From Latrodectus hesperus (Eukaryota; Arthropoda; Arachnida; Araneae; Theridiidae): a DNA stretch of 64,000 nt. The first letter of the stretch is position 1. Every line of letters begins with the position of its first letter. Positions 23,034 to 37,600 of the stretch are shown one piece after another. Where the stretch lies: positions 74,379,487 through 74,443,486 of the forward strand of contig CM075851.1 of the NCBI GenBank assembly GCA_037975125.1, in the 5' to 3' direction. The position numbers were made by a program, and so were the translations under genes. The notes beneath the pieces were generated by a model. The model was not told the DNA's origin, ran no database searches, and saw only the letters and a list, made by a program, of their open reading frames with translations.

Positions 23034-23150
23034 TCATAACTCAGTGGTCAGCAAAATGTATGTATCTGGATGATTTGTGGCTACATGCCATGGTGAAAAG
23101 TGATTTTCTTCCATCATAACCTTTTTTGGTTCCAAAGGTGATGGTAAATT
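23034..23150 (-). CDS. yrt: yurt terminal exon
   Basis: Encodes [38 protein letters not shown] and TGA. The last six residues equal those of vertebrate EPB41L5, where this tail is a conserved short linear motif resembling a PDZ-binding end. Acceptor TTTTTAG. Confidence 0.9.
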   Translation of the reverse strand, partial: NLPSPLEPKKVMMEENHFSPWHVATNHPDTYILLTTEL

Positions 23151-26100
23151 CTAAAAAATAAAATAACACTTTAATACATTTTATTTTAAAAGTATCACTA
23201 CTATTTAACATTAATTGCATATGAATGTGTTAAATGGAAAATTTAGTTTTCATATATTTCTTCCATTCTAATTTAAAATTGTTTTAAAGCCATTTATAAA
23301 ATTCTTACTAATAAAAGTAAATCATTTTTCTAAATTAACAGTGTTTTGTAAATAAGGGCACCTTTTAATATATTTTTCTAATAAACTTTAAGATTTATTC
23401 ATTAATAAAAACGTTATTGATTTTTAACAAATGTGACTACGGTTTTTATCAACATTCTTCAAAGCATTTAATTTCATTGTAGTTTGAAATCATTAATTAT
23501 ATTGATTGCTAATATTTTTAAATACTTGATACTTGTTATGTGGCCCCACTTAATTTAAAACAAGAATTCATTATTTTACTTAAATAGTAACTTTTGTATG
23601 TTAAAATACATATAAATTTTTTTTTAAAAAAATGGAACCGTGTTTAACAAGTAATACTCAGCATCATAAAGACTTAAACAGAAAGCCATTATTAAAAATG
23701 TTTCTTTAATGAAAATTATTATATCTATTGTATTTTATAAAACTAAAAGTTTTATTTTAAATTCAGGAATATTGAAGTTTTCCTAATAAATTGACAATGT
23801 GATTTTTATCCAGTTTTCCTTGGGATAAATTTTGGAATTTTTAAAGTTATGAATACACAATATTAAATATCCTTTAAATAATTTAAAATTTATTGAAAAT
23901 ATTAACTTTTTTAAATCTTCTGAATTCCTGCAATGCCATGTTAATTATTTTGTGTTACAGCAAAATTGTAGAAAAAATTCATTTTGTGAGCTTTAATATT
24001 TGAGTGTCAACATTTCAAATCTGGCTTTTATTGTTTATTTTTTAGTAATTAAAAATTTTAGTTTCTCAGAAATCACCATGATAAGATTTGTTATGTTAAT
24101 ACAAATTAGGTAAAGAAAGTATAGATACGAAAAAGTTGTAAAGTAATGAAACAAATTATTGCATATAAATACATACATCTCAGTTAAGGTTTTCCGTAAC
24201 ATTTTTGAAATTTCAATAGGAATTTGAAGACAAATGTATTATAAGAGCCAAAATTAATTTGTACACATCACATTCCTTTGTTTATATCTACATTTTGCTA
24301 TTAGATTTTTTGTAAAGAACAATTATAATCAACATTTGATGATACACAATAATTTATTAAATAGAACATAATTCACTCACTATAGGCTCAAGAAGCAATT
24401 CTTGATTTACTTGTGAGCACTTCTTTGCTTTGCTACATGTATCACAGGTCTCTCTGAAAAAGTAATATTTGATTAATATTCTTTTTCACTGGTGTTTCTC
24501 ATAGAATATAGTTAATGATGTAATAAGTAACTTACCCATCTTGAATATCACAGCCTGGAGTGGATGGGTTCAAATTTAATGACAAGTGGAGCTTTTCCAT
24601 GCTATTTCTGCGATGTATATCCTCTTCTTCTGAACAGAAGGGTTTCTCGCCTAAATTTATGATTATTGAATTAAAATTTTAATAATAGCTTTCAAAATTC
24701 AGGAGAAATTTTCATGACAACTGTTTACTCTTTTATGTGCAATCACGTTTTAAGAACTGATGCAAAAAATTTAGATTAAATTATGTAATTTTCATGAGTT
24801 AACTTAAACTTCAAACATGGCATCTTAAAATTATAAAATTCAAATTTGGTGACGTAATTTTTAGTTGTGGCTTACTTTTTAAGCTTGAGATAGCATTTCA
24901 GACAATCGTCACATTTCGCTAAAATGCAGAAATATATAACTGGATTGTATTAACAATATGTGTATGTTCCAGAATTCCCACAAAACAAAGGAAATGAAAA
25001 TTTCTTGGCTGCATAAAATATGCTCATACCAACTCCCTAACAGAAACCCAACTTTTCTGTCTAGGGATGGATTTGTCTTTTGAAGTTTAAATATCAATTG
25101 AAAAATTGTTTTATGAATTTTTTTAACTGTCTTGAATTGTTTTATCAATATGTTAAAATAATTCAGTTAAAGAGACCACTACAAGCCTAGCTTTATCTAA
25201 AACTCAATTGAGCTTCAGGGTGAAGTTTATCATACTTCCATCACACAATCTAGATATTAGGGATGAGACTAGTAGTGACTTCACCATTTTAGGAATCTGA
25301 AAACTTATTGTATATGCAATCAAACTACTGTTAAAAGGATTTACAACTGCATTTTTGAATAAAAACAATTAGTTTTATTTTATATTCTAAAATTTTTTGA
25401 GCTAACTAAAAATTAACAAATAATAAATTAGCTTTATCCAAGCTAAAGAAGTGCAAATGTGTAACTCTTGATATGGCTAAAAAATGAGGGAATCTTTAAA
25501 GAGCAAACTGAATAATATTCTTTCATTAAGCGTTGATGAAACATGTGAATTAGACATAAAATAATAAGTAATAGAGTTTTTAATAATGAGAATAACTGCA
25601 CATCTATGTTCAGAAAGAGAAAATGTATCAACTGCAAAAATATATACATTTACTTCCAAAAGTTAAGCACGGAGAGGAAAATGCTAATTTCTGGAAATCA
25701 ATCAGAATTGAAGATGATGCAAATCGCTGCAGAGGTAGATGGAAGTATGCAAATATGTTAGGTAACAGCCAATTGCACTTTCATGTCAAGAAATATGCAA
25801 AAAGTGCAGTCTTATAAGATACCAGCTCTATGAAGAATTACAGAAGTTGATTGTAAATGCTGATAGCTGCTCAAAACTTTCGTACAGTTTGTTTTCAAGA
25901 CATATGAGTTTCTATGACTTCCAGAAGACGAATGGAATATTCTGAGCATTGGCGTGCTGTGTGGCGCATTGAAGCAGGACAGTCGATCTCAGATGTTGCT
26001 CTTTTCATCGGCGTTCATCATTCTGTAATTTCACGTTTATGGAAACAATTCCAAACCACACAGACAGTTGTCCGAAGGCCCGTAGTTAGTCGTCTAAGTG

Positions 26101-29100
26101 TTACAAACCTCACAGAAGATCGATATATTGCGACTTTAGCCAAGCAGAATCGCAGAGCGACCTCCATACGTGTGACATCTATAGTTATAGCATCCATTGG
26201 TAAGGTGATATCTGCAGCTGCTGTACGCTGAAGATTACATATGAATGGACTGTATGCCCGGGTACCTCAAGTTTGTATTAGTCTATCCGTCCAACCAAGA
26301 GGGGCACAATTAAAGTGGTGCCGGAAACATGTCAATTGGACTGTGTCTGACTGGGACAATGTCATGTTTACTGATTAGTCAAGATTTGCTCTGGAGCCAG
26401 ATGACAAGCCTATAAGGATATGGCTTGAACAAGGAATATGCAATCAGCCCAAAATCATCATGCATTCCAAGGTGAAAGCATTATGATGTGGGCAGGGATT
26501 TCATTAGGACACCGCACCGACCTGCACATCTTTAAACGGGGTTCTGTGACGGTTGTATGGTATCAAAATGAAGTCCTAGAATTCACATTGTGCAATTGTA
26601 TGCTGCAGCAATTGGCCCTGCTTTTGTTTTAATGGACGATAATGCATGTCCCCATAGAGCTGACACCGTCGATGACTACCTGGAGAGTGAAAGCATTATG
26701 CATATGGTGTGGCCAGCATATTCGCCCGACCTTAAACCGCAATGAAAATCTTTGGGATGCTTTCACGTTTCCCACCTCCAGCCACTCTTATTGAGCTGGA
26801 ACCTGATGTACAAGAATGGCTATTGCTTAATTCTGCAATGGTTGACTACCTTGAAAGCATGGTCGCAAGGTGTAAACTTTGTGTACAGATGAGGGGGGAT
26901 CACACCCTTTTAATATCTTTTTTTCATTTTATGCTGTTTATTTTTACTTTATACATAATTCTGTTTAAATCTCCAATATGTCATTATCTGATAACTTACA
27001 AAAATTTAATATTGTTTTCATTTCTATATATAATTATTATTTTATGCATAAATATATATGCTACTTTAATGCTGAATTTTGTGTCAATCAAAGCAGAATT
27101 TGTTGATTTTTTTACATTTTAAATCTTTGTGCTTCTTACCTTTGGAAGTGAGTGTATCAATAAAAGAAATAAAAATGTGCACGATACAAGTGAAGAAATA
27201 AGTTGTATATTCGATAATTACCTGAACCATGAGTAGATTAGAAAATAACGTAGGAAAGAACGTCTGTGTAGAAAATATTCTTTTGATAGTAGATGCGGAT
27301 TTTGAAATATATGTGGGAATATAAACCATAAATTACATAACTCTTCAAAAAGCATTGCTTTTTGATAGTCAATAAAATAATGGGAATAACATTTGTCTGT
27401 TGAACTACAGAGTTAAAGTGATTTTCATTCAGCAACTTTCTAACTTTCAAGCAAACATGATTTAGAAGATCTATTGAAAACAAATTTAATACAAGTTGCT
27501 GTTGTATGTGAATTTTTCCAAAAATTAAATGATATATTGACAGTTTACTATGAGTTTTTTATCATATGAAAAAAAAGAAGTTAGTAAGAGATATATTCTC
27601 AATTAATATATGAAAATTAATCAATGAAAAAAAATTGCAGACTCATGACAGAAAAAGATGTCATTAATCTTTCCAGAAAAAATATTATTTCATCATATGA
27701 AACAAGAAAATAACTTTTTCAAAAAATTTGTATCACATTTTAATAAATTTGCAAAATCTCTTCAGAGTGAAAATCTTATTCTTCTATAATATATGCTGAT
27801 TTTTTTATAAGACCAGTTTATCAGAGAACAACCGCAAACCAGGTGAAAAACTTATCTCGTGATAATAAATTTCTGCTAATTTTAATTTTCTGCATGAGAT
27901 TCAAAATGCAGACGCTAAGCAATATAAGAAATGGATAATGTTAAATTATACATTAGGGAGATAAAACAGCCAAAATTAAATAAGTGATCTCATATTTTTA
28001 AAATAATTCAAAAGGGCGTTCTGATACATAAAGTTTTTAATTTTTTAATAATAGCTGCTATGACTGCATTTTCAAGATTTTAGATTGAAAGTCTATAGCA
28101 ATATTATTGTTATTACCAAAATAGAACAATGTTAAATGTATGAAACTGTAATGCATCAGTAGATAATATTATCTGCAAGATCAAAACTTGAAAAGCACAA
28201 ATCACACAGTTAATTCAAGAATTATCAAAGATCTTTAGAAGAGAAAATCAGAATTTTACTCTCTCAAACAAAATGAAAGTTTTTCAAAGAATTTTTTAAC
28301 ATTGGAATTCTTAATTTTAGATATTATTACAAATTATCTGTAGACAGTGAAACATTAGGAAAAGTATTAAATTTTTAGTGTACGAGGTGTGGCTATTAAA
28401 TAACGAGATTGTCATTGTAAAAAGTTTTATTCTTATTTTATACATAATTATTTATTATAGCCTTCAATGTACACCCCTTCTCTATCCCCGCCATCCCTCC
28501 ATGTGAATTTTCTATTGTTGGAAACAGTGCTGGAAGTCATCTTTTGTCAACTCCTTCAGTACTCTTGCCGCTTTCTCTTTAACAGCTTCCACGGACTCAA
28601 ATCTTGTTCCTTTTAATGCAGATTTCACCTTGGGGAACAGATAGAAGTCACATGGTGCCAGGTCTGGCGAGTAAGGTGGATGCTCTAACAGTGGGATGCT
28701 GTGTTTGCCAGGATTCTCTTGACAGATAACGCGGAATGAGCTTTTGGAGGAGAATATTTGGCACCATTTTTGGAGCACACTTTTTTCATGTTCAAATTGT
28801 CATGTAAAATTTGCCATACACATTCTTTATCAATGTTTACAGTTTCAGCTATTGCATGAATACTCAATCGACGATCAGACCGAATCAAACTAGCAACTTT
28901 TCGACATTTTCATCCGTTTTTGACGTTGAAGGGCGACCTGGCCACGAATCATCTTCAACATCTTGTCGGTCACCTTTAAAACGTTTGAACCATTCAAAAA
29001 CTCATGCCCGGGATAAACATTCACTGCCGTACACTTCTTTCAGTAAATTATAAGTTTCAGTACTGGTTTTTCCAAGTTTGAAGTGAAATTTAACAATTCG

Positions 29101-30319
29101 TTGCTCTATTAAAACACTAACCATTTTTCGCCAAAATAAAATAACAATATTAACGGAAATGAAGGTTATGACTAAACCATGTTACTTACGCAAATGAGGC
29201 TTAGGGCATTTTGAAGAGAAAGCTTCACACTAAACAGATGACAGTCAATGGCGGACTACGCTTGCCCACTTTTGCCGCCGCAGCGTCAGTCTCGTTATTT
29301 AATAGCCACACCTCGTAATGTTAAAAATTAAAAATATTTTTTAAAAAGTACAAACTTATAGTACAAATGAATTATATTGTAAAACTGCATAAAATAATAA
29401 ATATTTTAATCTGAAATTTTCCATCTTGACACTTTTAAAATGACACCCCTGTCAAATTCTTTTTGCAATTTATATCTTTAACGATATCTATCCCCTCAAT
29501 AGTTGTTTTACTTAACAAATTTAAAAAAGTGTTAGCATAATAAATTAAAAGCATATTTGGCTAATTTAGTAAAGTAAACATATTTCTAATTTTATTGATT
29601 CTTTTAATATTGATTTGCATGCACACATAAATAGTGATGTTTCTTTAAATGAAAAATAGTATAATTTTACACAGTAAATATTTCCATACATGAACAAATG
29701 GTTGTTTATTTTATCAAATAACTATATATTCTTTTATAGAAAATCTAAACAGACGAAATTTGTGAAAAAATAAATTTTAAAAACTAACAAAATTGTTTTC
29801 AATATAAATGCTAAATATATATTATCCTGGAAATTCATAATTTAAAAAAAAAAGGTGACAAAACTAATTTTGACTTTTTGATAAAAACAAAAGGAGTTTA
29901 AATGATCAATTTCAGAAACACTTACTATTTTTAGTCTTTTCTTCGTTCACATTAGACTTTAAAATGTTACACTTCATTTGATCTAAAGGGATGGGTTTGG
30001 CACCTCCACTACTTGGTAACATTTGATTGTTGGGTAGAATGTTGACATCCTTAATAGTAGAACTGCAACCAGGAGATTTTGGTAATAAACCTTTTCGTAA
30101 CTTAGTAGATGGAGATGAGTCAAGAGCTTTAAGCTTGCATGCTAAGATCTCAGCTTCTAAATTTTTTTTTAAAAAAAGAAAAATTATCCTTTATTATTTT
30201 ATTTTTACTCATATTATGTTTTATTACATATTTTTAATGATTTATAATTTCTGAAAAGCAATACAATCATATCCTAATTTCAATATTTGACATAAATTTT
30301 TATGATATACAAATTTTTG

Positions 30320-30373
<54 letters not shown>

Positions 30374-31526
30374 CTCAAATACTGAATTAAGTTCGAAAAA
30401 GATCTTAAAAAGTAATTTTGAATTAGAAACAGATGTTATATAAGGGGATCAATTTTTGTGCTTGACAAAATATAAAAGGAAACTTGTAGAAAGTAGTAAC
30501 TTAGCTTGAGTTATACATTCTGATAAATATAATTTTTTACAGGGCAAATTTTTATTATTGTACAGTAGAAATTCTATATTAAATAATAAAATTCAGAAAA
30601 TTCTTAATATATTGTATTAAAAATAATTTAAATTAATTATAAGATTTTGACTTGTAACATATGGATAAGGACATGTATACATATGGATATATATTTTATA
30701 TCAAGTCTTTGCAGTGCTCTAATTGCAATTTTTTTTGCACATAGTTTCAGTATATTTTTTATAAATAACACTACTTTAAATTTTCATTTTATAAAATTTT
30801 TTAACAAAATAAAATTTTTGAAAATTGCTTTCTATTGAGTTTTTAATTAATTTCTTTTATCTAAATGTTTTCTTTTAATTTTTAAAAAAGAAAAACAATT
30901 TCTATAAAATTCTCTCTACATTATTTTCAAATATCATCAATGTTTTCTTATATAAGATAATTTTTGTATTTTTAATTTTTTAAGGATGACTATAATTAAG
31001 CCATGTACATGGCATTTCTATAGATGCAAATTCATTCCCCCAATATTACATATATTTGCAAACTGTTCTAACTGAGAAACAGTAACTCAAAAATTAATTT
31101 CGATGAATTTCAAAAATGTAAAATCTTCAGATTTAAAGATTGTTTATAAAGAACAAAAAATAAATACCTAAGCATTTTAACATGACAATTACAATGTCTG
31201 TCATTTAAATGCAATGGAAACAAAATAAAATTTAAATAATAAAATTAAAAAATAAAAATTAAAAAAAAACCCATCAGAAAATGTAAAAGGAAAAAATATG
31301 ACAAAACCCTCTTGAGAAATGCAATTATATATGTCAATGGTAATGATATTTTTGAATCTATTTACATAATTACTAATCTGTAAGAACTTATTGCAGTTTC
31401 TTGGCTTTCGTAAGTTTTAAAAGATAAGAAAATGAAAAACTAGACTCATTTTATGTAACACAAATGTATACATCCAAATTAATTGAGTTTTATGAATTAC
31501 AAAATTTTATATTATTAAATTAAATG

Positions 31527-31602
<76 letters not shown>

Positions 31603-34600
31603 GCAATCCTTTAAAAAATTTAAAATTAGATATTAATTATGTGAAATATTTGAAGGTGTTTATTTTAAATCAAGCAAATATTATGATACAATTATTGAGT
31701 AGTTAATATTAAAATCAAAAAGATTTAATATACATCAAAACTTGCCTGATAGTGTAACATTTTCAGTAGTGTTAATAGGAAGAGATTGGAAATCTTTGCT
31801 TTGATCAGTTGAAGGAACATCTTTGGCAATGGTTTTTATTAACTCCGTAATTTTATCTTCTGACTTTATTTCTGATACAACAGGACTTTCAATTACTTTT
31901 GCTTCAGCTTTAACTACTTCAGATGAAGATGGTTGACACATGTTTTTTGAATGATCTGGGATTTGTGAAGATCTAAAGTAAAAAATAGGAAATTATTTTA
32001 AATCACAAAAAGTTATTGATTATGAATAATGTATGTATGTTTTTATTCAAAATAAGGAAAAAAATTATTATTTTAAAAAGAAATCGAAATTTTCCTATTT
32101 TATTTGAATACTTTATCATAACTAGTAAATAAAGACTAGAAAATGTGAATGTAGAAAATTTTCATGTTCCCTAAACTAAAAAGCCAGTTATTTTAATATT
32201 AATAAATTACTTTTAATCTTATATTTTAAAAGTAATATAATAAAAATTTTATATTCTGAGAGAAAATTAATAATAAATATATCTAAAATTAACACTTTAA
32301 AATCCAAGTAAATTTATCTAGTTTAAGAAAACTTCTATACTGTTTAAAATTGTATATTAGATTATGTAATCATTTAATATTTCTTTGAATAAAAAAAATT
32401 GTGTGTAAATAAATAAGGTAATTTAGACTATATACTACATCATTTTTAATATAAAACAATAAACAAATAAAAGTTACAATTTGATTAAATATAAAATGTA
32501 TTGTTTGAATTATCTTTCCAATGATGTCATAAGTTAAAATTAATTGTTAATAGCATTAAATAATAATTAATAGCATTAAAAACAAGTTTCACTTTGAACA
32601 AATTTTTTGGAATGTTTTCCATAATTATAAAATTCATGGGTGTATTTTTTGCTCTGTTAATGATTTACTTCACTAAAAAAGTTACCTTTTACAGTACAAT
32701 TCAGCCATAAATATTCATAAAAGAAAAATTAAATAATATTTTAATCTCAAATTTATTATTGAAAATCTAACAAGAAACAAGTAAAAAAACTTATGTAGAT
32801 AATAGGCATAAATAAAATTTTATGTTCATTCTTATATTAACTCATGTTAGTCAATAAAGAAATTGAGTTGATTATTTTCCAATAAAATAACACCAATCAA
32901 CACTTACTTCAGTAGAAATATATTTTTAATGTTTCAAATAAAATTAAGGAGTGAATATACATTTTCTTTATTTAGGAAATATTTTAGTAGTAACATTGCT
33001 AAATTAAAAGATGCATACATAAAATATTAAATATTTGCATGTATTTGATGATACAGGAGATGGTTGTTTTTACAAACACATAGGGACTGGAAAAATGGTC
33101 CTTAGAATTTGAAAGTTCATAAAATAGAAAAATAGCTGTTAGGTCTTAAAATTATTTTCTTACCACATCGTTTTTTCTGTATAAATGCAATATTAGAAAA
33201 AATTATTTAGTACACATAATATAAAACCCCACAAAATCAAATTCCTAATTAAAAACAATTATTTCATTTTATTGATGTAAAATCAGTTAAATTATATATT
33301 CACAAGAGTATTGCATCTAACATGTCAATTTAATAATGCGAATCTAAGATATGATCCGATTCTTTCAAAAGTATCATACGATATTTTCTCTTGAATTTAT
33401 TGATTATACTCAAATGCATGCAAAGCCAAAAGTTAGATTAGGTAGGAGATTCAAACGGATTGCTTAAAAAAAACACAGGTTGTGTGATGTTTGAAACTGG
33501 TGCTTATTAGTAGCTCAAAGACTACTGACATAAATCACAGTAGGATTGCTAAAATATATTTTCCCTTAATTTTGATTTTAGAATTGAAACAACCTTTTAT
33601 TCATTACGCTGACTTATACATTATGTTATAGTTAGTTATCCATCATTCAGATTCTCCAAAAATAAGGTCGATCCAAATTTCTCACACATAAAATAAAACA
33701 AAAAGAATAACTAATCAGATATGAAAAATAACTCAATGAAAAAATGCATGAAATAAATTTTTTAAGGCATATAGTTTGCAAATGGGAATCGAAATTATGT
33801 GTAGTAGGACCAGCCAGTAGTTTATAAAAATAGTTTGGTCCCATTATAAGGCAATAGTTCATTAAGAATCTTCATAAATTTAAGGTTCATAAAAAAACAT
33901 CTACTGTAATTGTATAATTTTATCATCAAATGCAAACAAATATTTTATACATGCATTTGATAAAAAGATACACCATATATCAATATAAATTCGGTGATTG
34001 CTTCGTCATTAAATTATCGATAATTGTTTGATCCAACCAAAAATATTTTCAGCTCATATTTAAAATTAATGGGGAATTATTTAAATTACATGTCATAATT
34101 CTAAGTGTTTATTTATTTCTTAAATAAGCAATGTAGTTTGCATGATATTCAAAGGAATTTATAGTTATTGAATTCCATGATATGAGAATGAATGTTATTA
34201 AAATTTGAACCAAAGCTAAATATTTAAATATATACAAAAAAGGTCACTTGTTTAGGAGGGTTTACATTGACTAAGGTCTAGTTTAAAAGAAAAATCAAAT
34301 TTCTACAAGATTGATGATCAAGATGAGTGCTGAATTCACTTAATGACTAGTGAATGCCAGAGCACTAATTATTCAGTCCAAATTTGCAAGCAATTAGATG
34401 GTCCTTTACTATTATTTTAACAAGTACCTTTATAAATAGTAAAATAATTATAAATACAATATGTTTCCTTATAATCAATTTCTTCATATTAAAACTTTAA
34501 GTAAATTGAAAAAAAAATCTTGAAATATTGAGTAAAATAACAATATATAGGAAAATAAATCACAAATTAACTAATACAATAAATAAATGATTTCTAAGCT

Positions 34601-37600
34601 TCTAGTAGTATTTTTTCATGTGAGATTTCATTTTGATAATTTTTGTATAAATACCTTAAAAATAACAATTAAAATGCTATAGTGCACTTACACATTAGGG
34701 TGCCTCATTGATTCTGAAACTTGATTATAATGTGGACGGCGGGAATATCTTTGACTGGGCCTTCTCTCAAAATGAACTGTTCTCCTCGCACGACTATGCT
34801 GGGTAGCTTGGAATTCTGTTCTACCACTGAAAAATATAATTATAAAATATATAATCAGCATTAGCTGCATCAAAATCTACTCTTACTTAAAAAAATCTAG
34901 AATATTTTGGAGCTAATGCTATATATTAAAAATTTATATATATATAAATATGAATCCACAAAATATGTGAATTTAAATCAATAGGGAGGGTCTTTCGTTT
35001 TAATCAGAGCACAACATAGATGAAGTACATCTTTGCTCTTTTAAAATCCTCCGATAGATGGCACCGCCAGAGGATCCATTCCCATAATTTTGACATTGAT
35101 CAAAAGAGGGGAGTAAATTTTCTGCAGACCATTGCACCCATGGTAACTGCTCAATGACCGACCACAGGACTTTCGATTCCACAGATTTAACAAGCATTAT
35201 ATATATATAAAATTTATTCACTCCATAAACATATTACTTAATCTTACTTTTTATAGTATAATTATTACAACCTTGGTATAGAATATATTCTACATTAGAC
35301 TCATAGTACATATATTGGATATCATATTGTTATAAATAGCTGTTCATTGTAATTTGAAATCCACTATAGCTTGTGGTATAGTTACATTAACCACACTGTG
35401 AACTTAATGTAACTTGATATAAAAAAATTACTAGATAAAATTATACTGTAAATCTAATGTGACTAACACAGTGGAAGTCATTTCTAGAGTAGAAATCAAA
35501 TCCAAAAGAATAATTGAACTAAAAACTCAAATGATGACCATTAACTCATTTTTACAGGATTGCTCAAATTTTTAATTCGTTTTACAATAAAAAAATTATT
35601 CTTGATCAAAATAATAAATGTATGCGAAATCTTATGCATCAAAAGATGAATATTTTGAAAATAGGTTTAGTATAACAGAATCAACTAAATTTCGTTTAAA
35701 AAATGTCATTTAAATTTAATTTAAATGTAAATGCATATTCAAAATCATGTAATTCCAAAATTAATAAATAAAGATACCTAACAAATTTCTTTAAAAAAAT
35801 TCAGAAGTTTCAATTAATTAATAATAGAATTAATTAAATAACAATTAATTAAATTAATAACAGAAAATTTCTCTTTAGTATAGTCACAAATTAATCTTAA
35901 TAATCACATTATGTGGTATAATTAAAGACGGTTTGGCATAAAACTAACTATGGAATTGTGTGAGTGAATATGATTTTATAAAAAAAGCTTTCCATTCTTA
36001 CATTTATATTTCTATTTCTAATCATAATTATTTAATATAAAAATATACTTGTTTTCTTTACTTTTCTGTTCTACTTTTTCATGTTTCATTAGTGTTTTTC
36101 TGTTAATTCTTTTTAAGCTATTGAAACCATATCTTTTAGGCTTATTTGTTTAATTATTCAATAGATTGAGAAACTTCTAAGTTATACACTAGTGTGCAAA
36201 TTTTAAGTAACATTATAAATTTTCTGTAGAGATAGATCTGGTATTGCAGAAAAGGGGTTCCTGTGGTCAGTATAATGAATATGAAATGCAGTAGAGGTCA
36301 TGGGTATGAAAATATCAGAAGTGAAACATCAATGGCGATGTAAGCATATGCAAAATGGTACAAGCTACAATAAAAGGAAGGACAGAGATGCAATTAAAGA
36401 CATTTGCTTCAAGTGCAAGTGATTCTTTCATACAATATGGCTAAAATAAATCACATGGACAACTTGATGTATGAAAGAAAGACTGATGAAATGAAAGAAT
36501 TGCATAGTCTGATCAGTGTAGCTGAACAGTTCTGAATAAATAAACATTTCATTTTTCATGCTTAAAACCCTTTCTAAATAATAAGTGCAGCTGTTAAAAG
36601 GTTGGTGGTGGCCAGGCAGACAAAAACAACTGTCATGGATAAGCAATATATCATTCTGTAGGTGGAAAGAGTGTGAAACTAGTCACAAAGCCCCATTATT
36701 AAACAATAGGACAAGTGTCATGTTTACAGTGTCTAGAAGCCTTCCTAAAGGTAAAATATTTGCCAACCGTCTGGACGCTTTGAATTTTTGAAAATTAACC
36801 ATTGGCATCATCATTTAGAGTGGTGCAAAGAACACAAAAATTGGATATCTCATCACTAGAGTCATGTCCTCTTTACATATGAAAGTTGCTTCAGTATTAT
36901 AAGCGATTCTCAATGCTAGTTGATTAGGAGAGTGGTCAGGGCATGGTTTCAATCCAGTAACATCACAAAAAGTGACTGCTATGGTGGTCTGGAGTGGTCA
37001 AATGGAAAGACATTATTATGATTAATGGATAGACAAAGTTCCACGTTTTTGACAGAGATTTTGTAACCAGAGAACATCAGTGCAAAGTACCTCCTAATTG
37101 TAAGAGGTGATCCTTCCCTATAAGTATCTATTATGATGCTACTAAAGCAAACTTCACATTTTTATAGATGAAATGCATTATCCTAGCAGATTCCTGCTGT
37201 TTAGCAGTTAATGGGAAGACAAGATATCATTTGAATGCTTACTCCTGATATAAATTCTATAGAACAATTGTGTGTTGAGGAGACACCTTGCAATGAGATT
37301 ACATCTTCCAGGGAACAAACACCCAAAGACTGAAAAAAATTCTACTAAAGGAATAAGTACTGTTACCTCAAGAACTGTAGCATAACCTGATGGAGAGTTA
37401 AGAGAGATAGCATGAAGCAACCGATACAGTTAGGAGAAAGCAATATCCCATACTAAGGAACATCTGCTTGTTGTTTACTTTTTTAGACAGATAATCATGT
37501 GTATTGATACCAAGTTAAGTAAAGCCTTTTTTGTTTGATCCCATACTATACGTAGTGTATTCACTTCTATACAACTATGATTTTACCATCATCTGATTAC

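Noticed and set aside
27084..27483. Two overlapping - strand frames of 81 codons
   Set aside because: Ile/Phe/Tyr-rich low-complexity translation typical of AT-rich intron DNA, with no conserved motif.
31524..31706. Open frame reading YIYIYI
   Set aside because: Translation of an (AT)n microsatellite.
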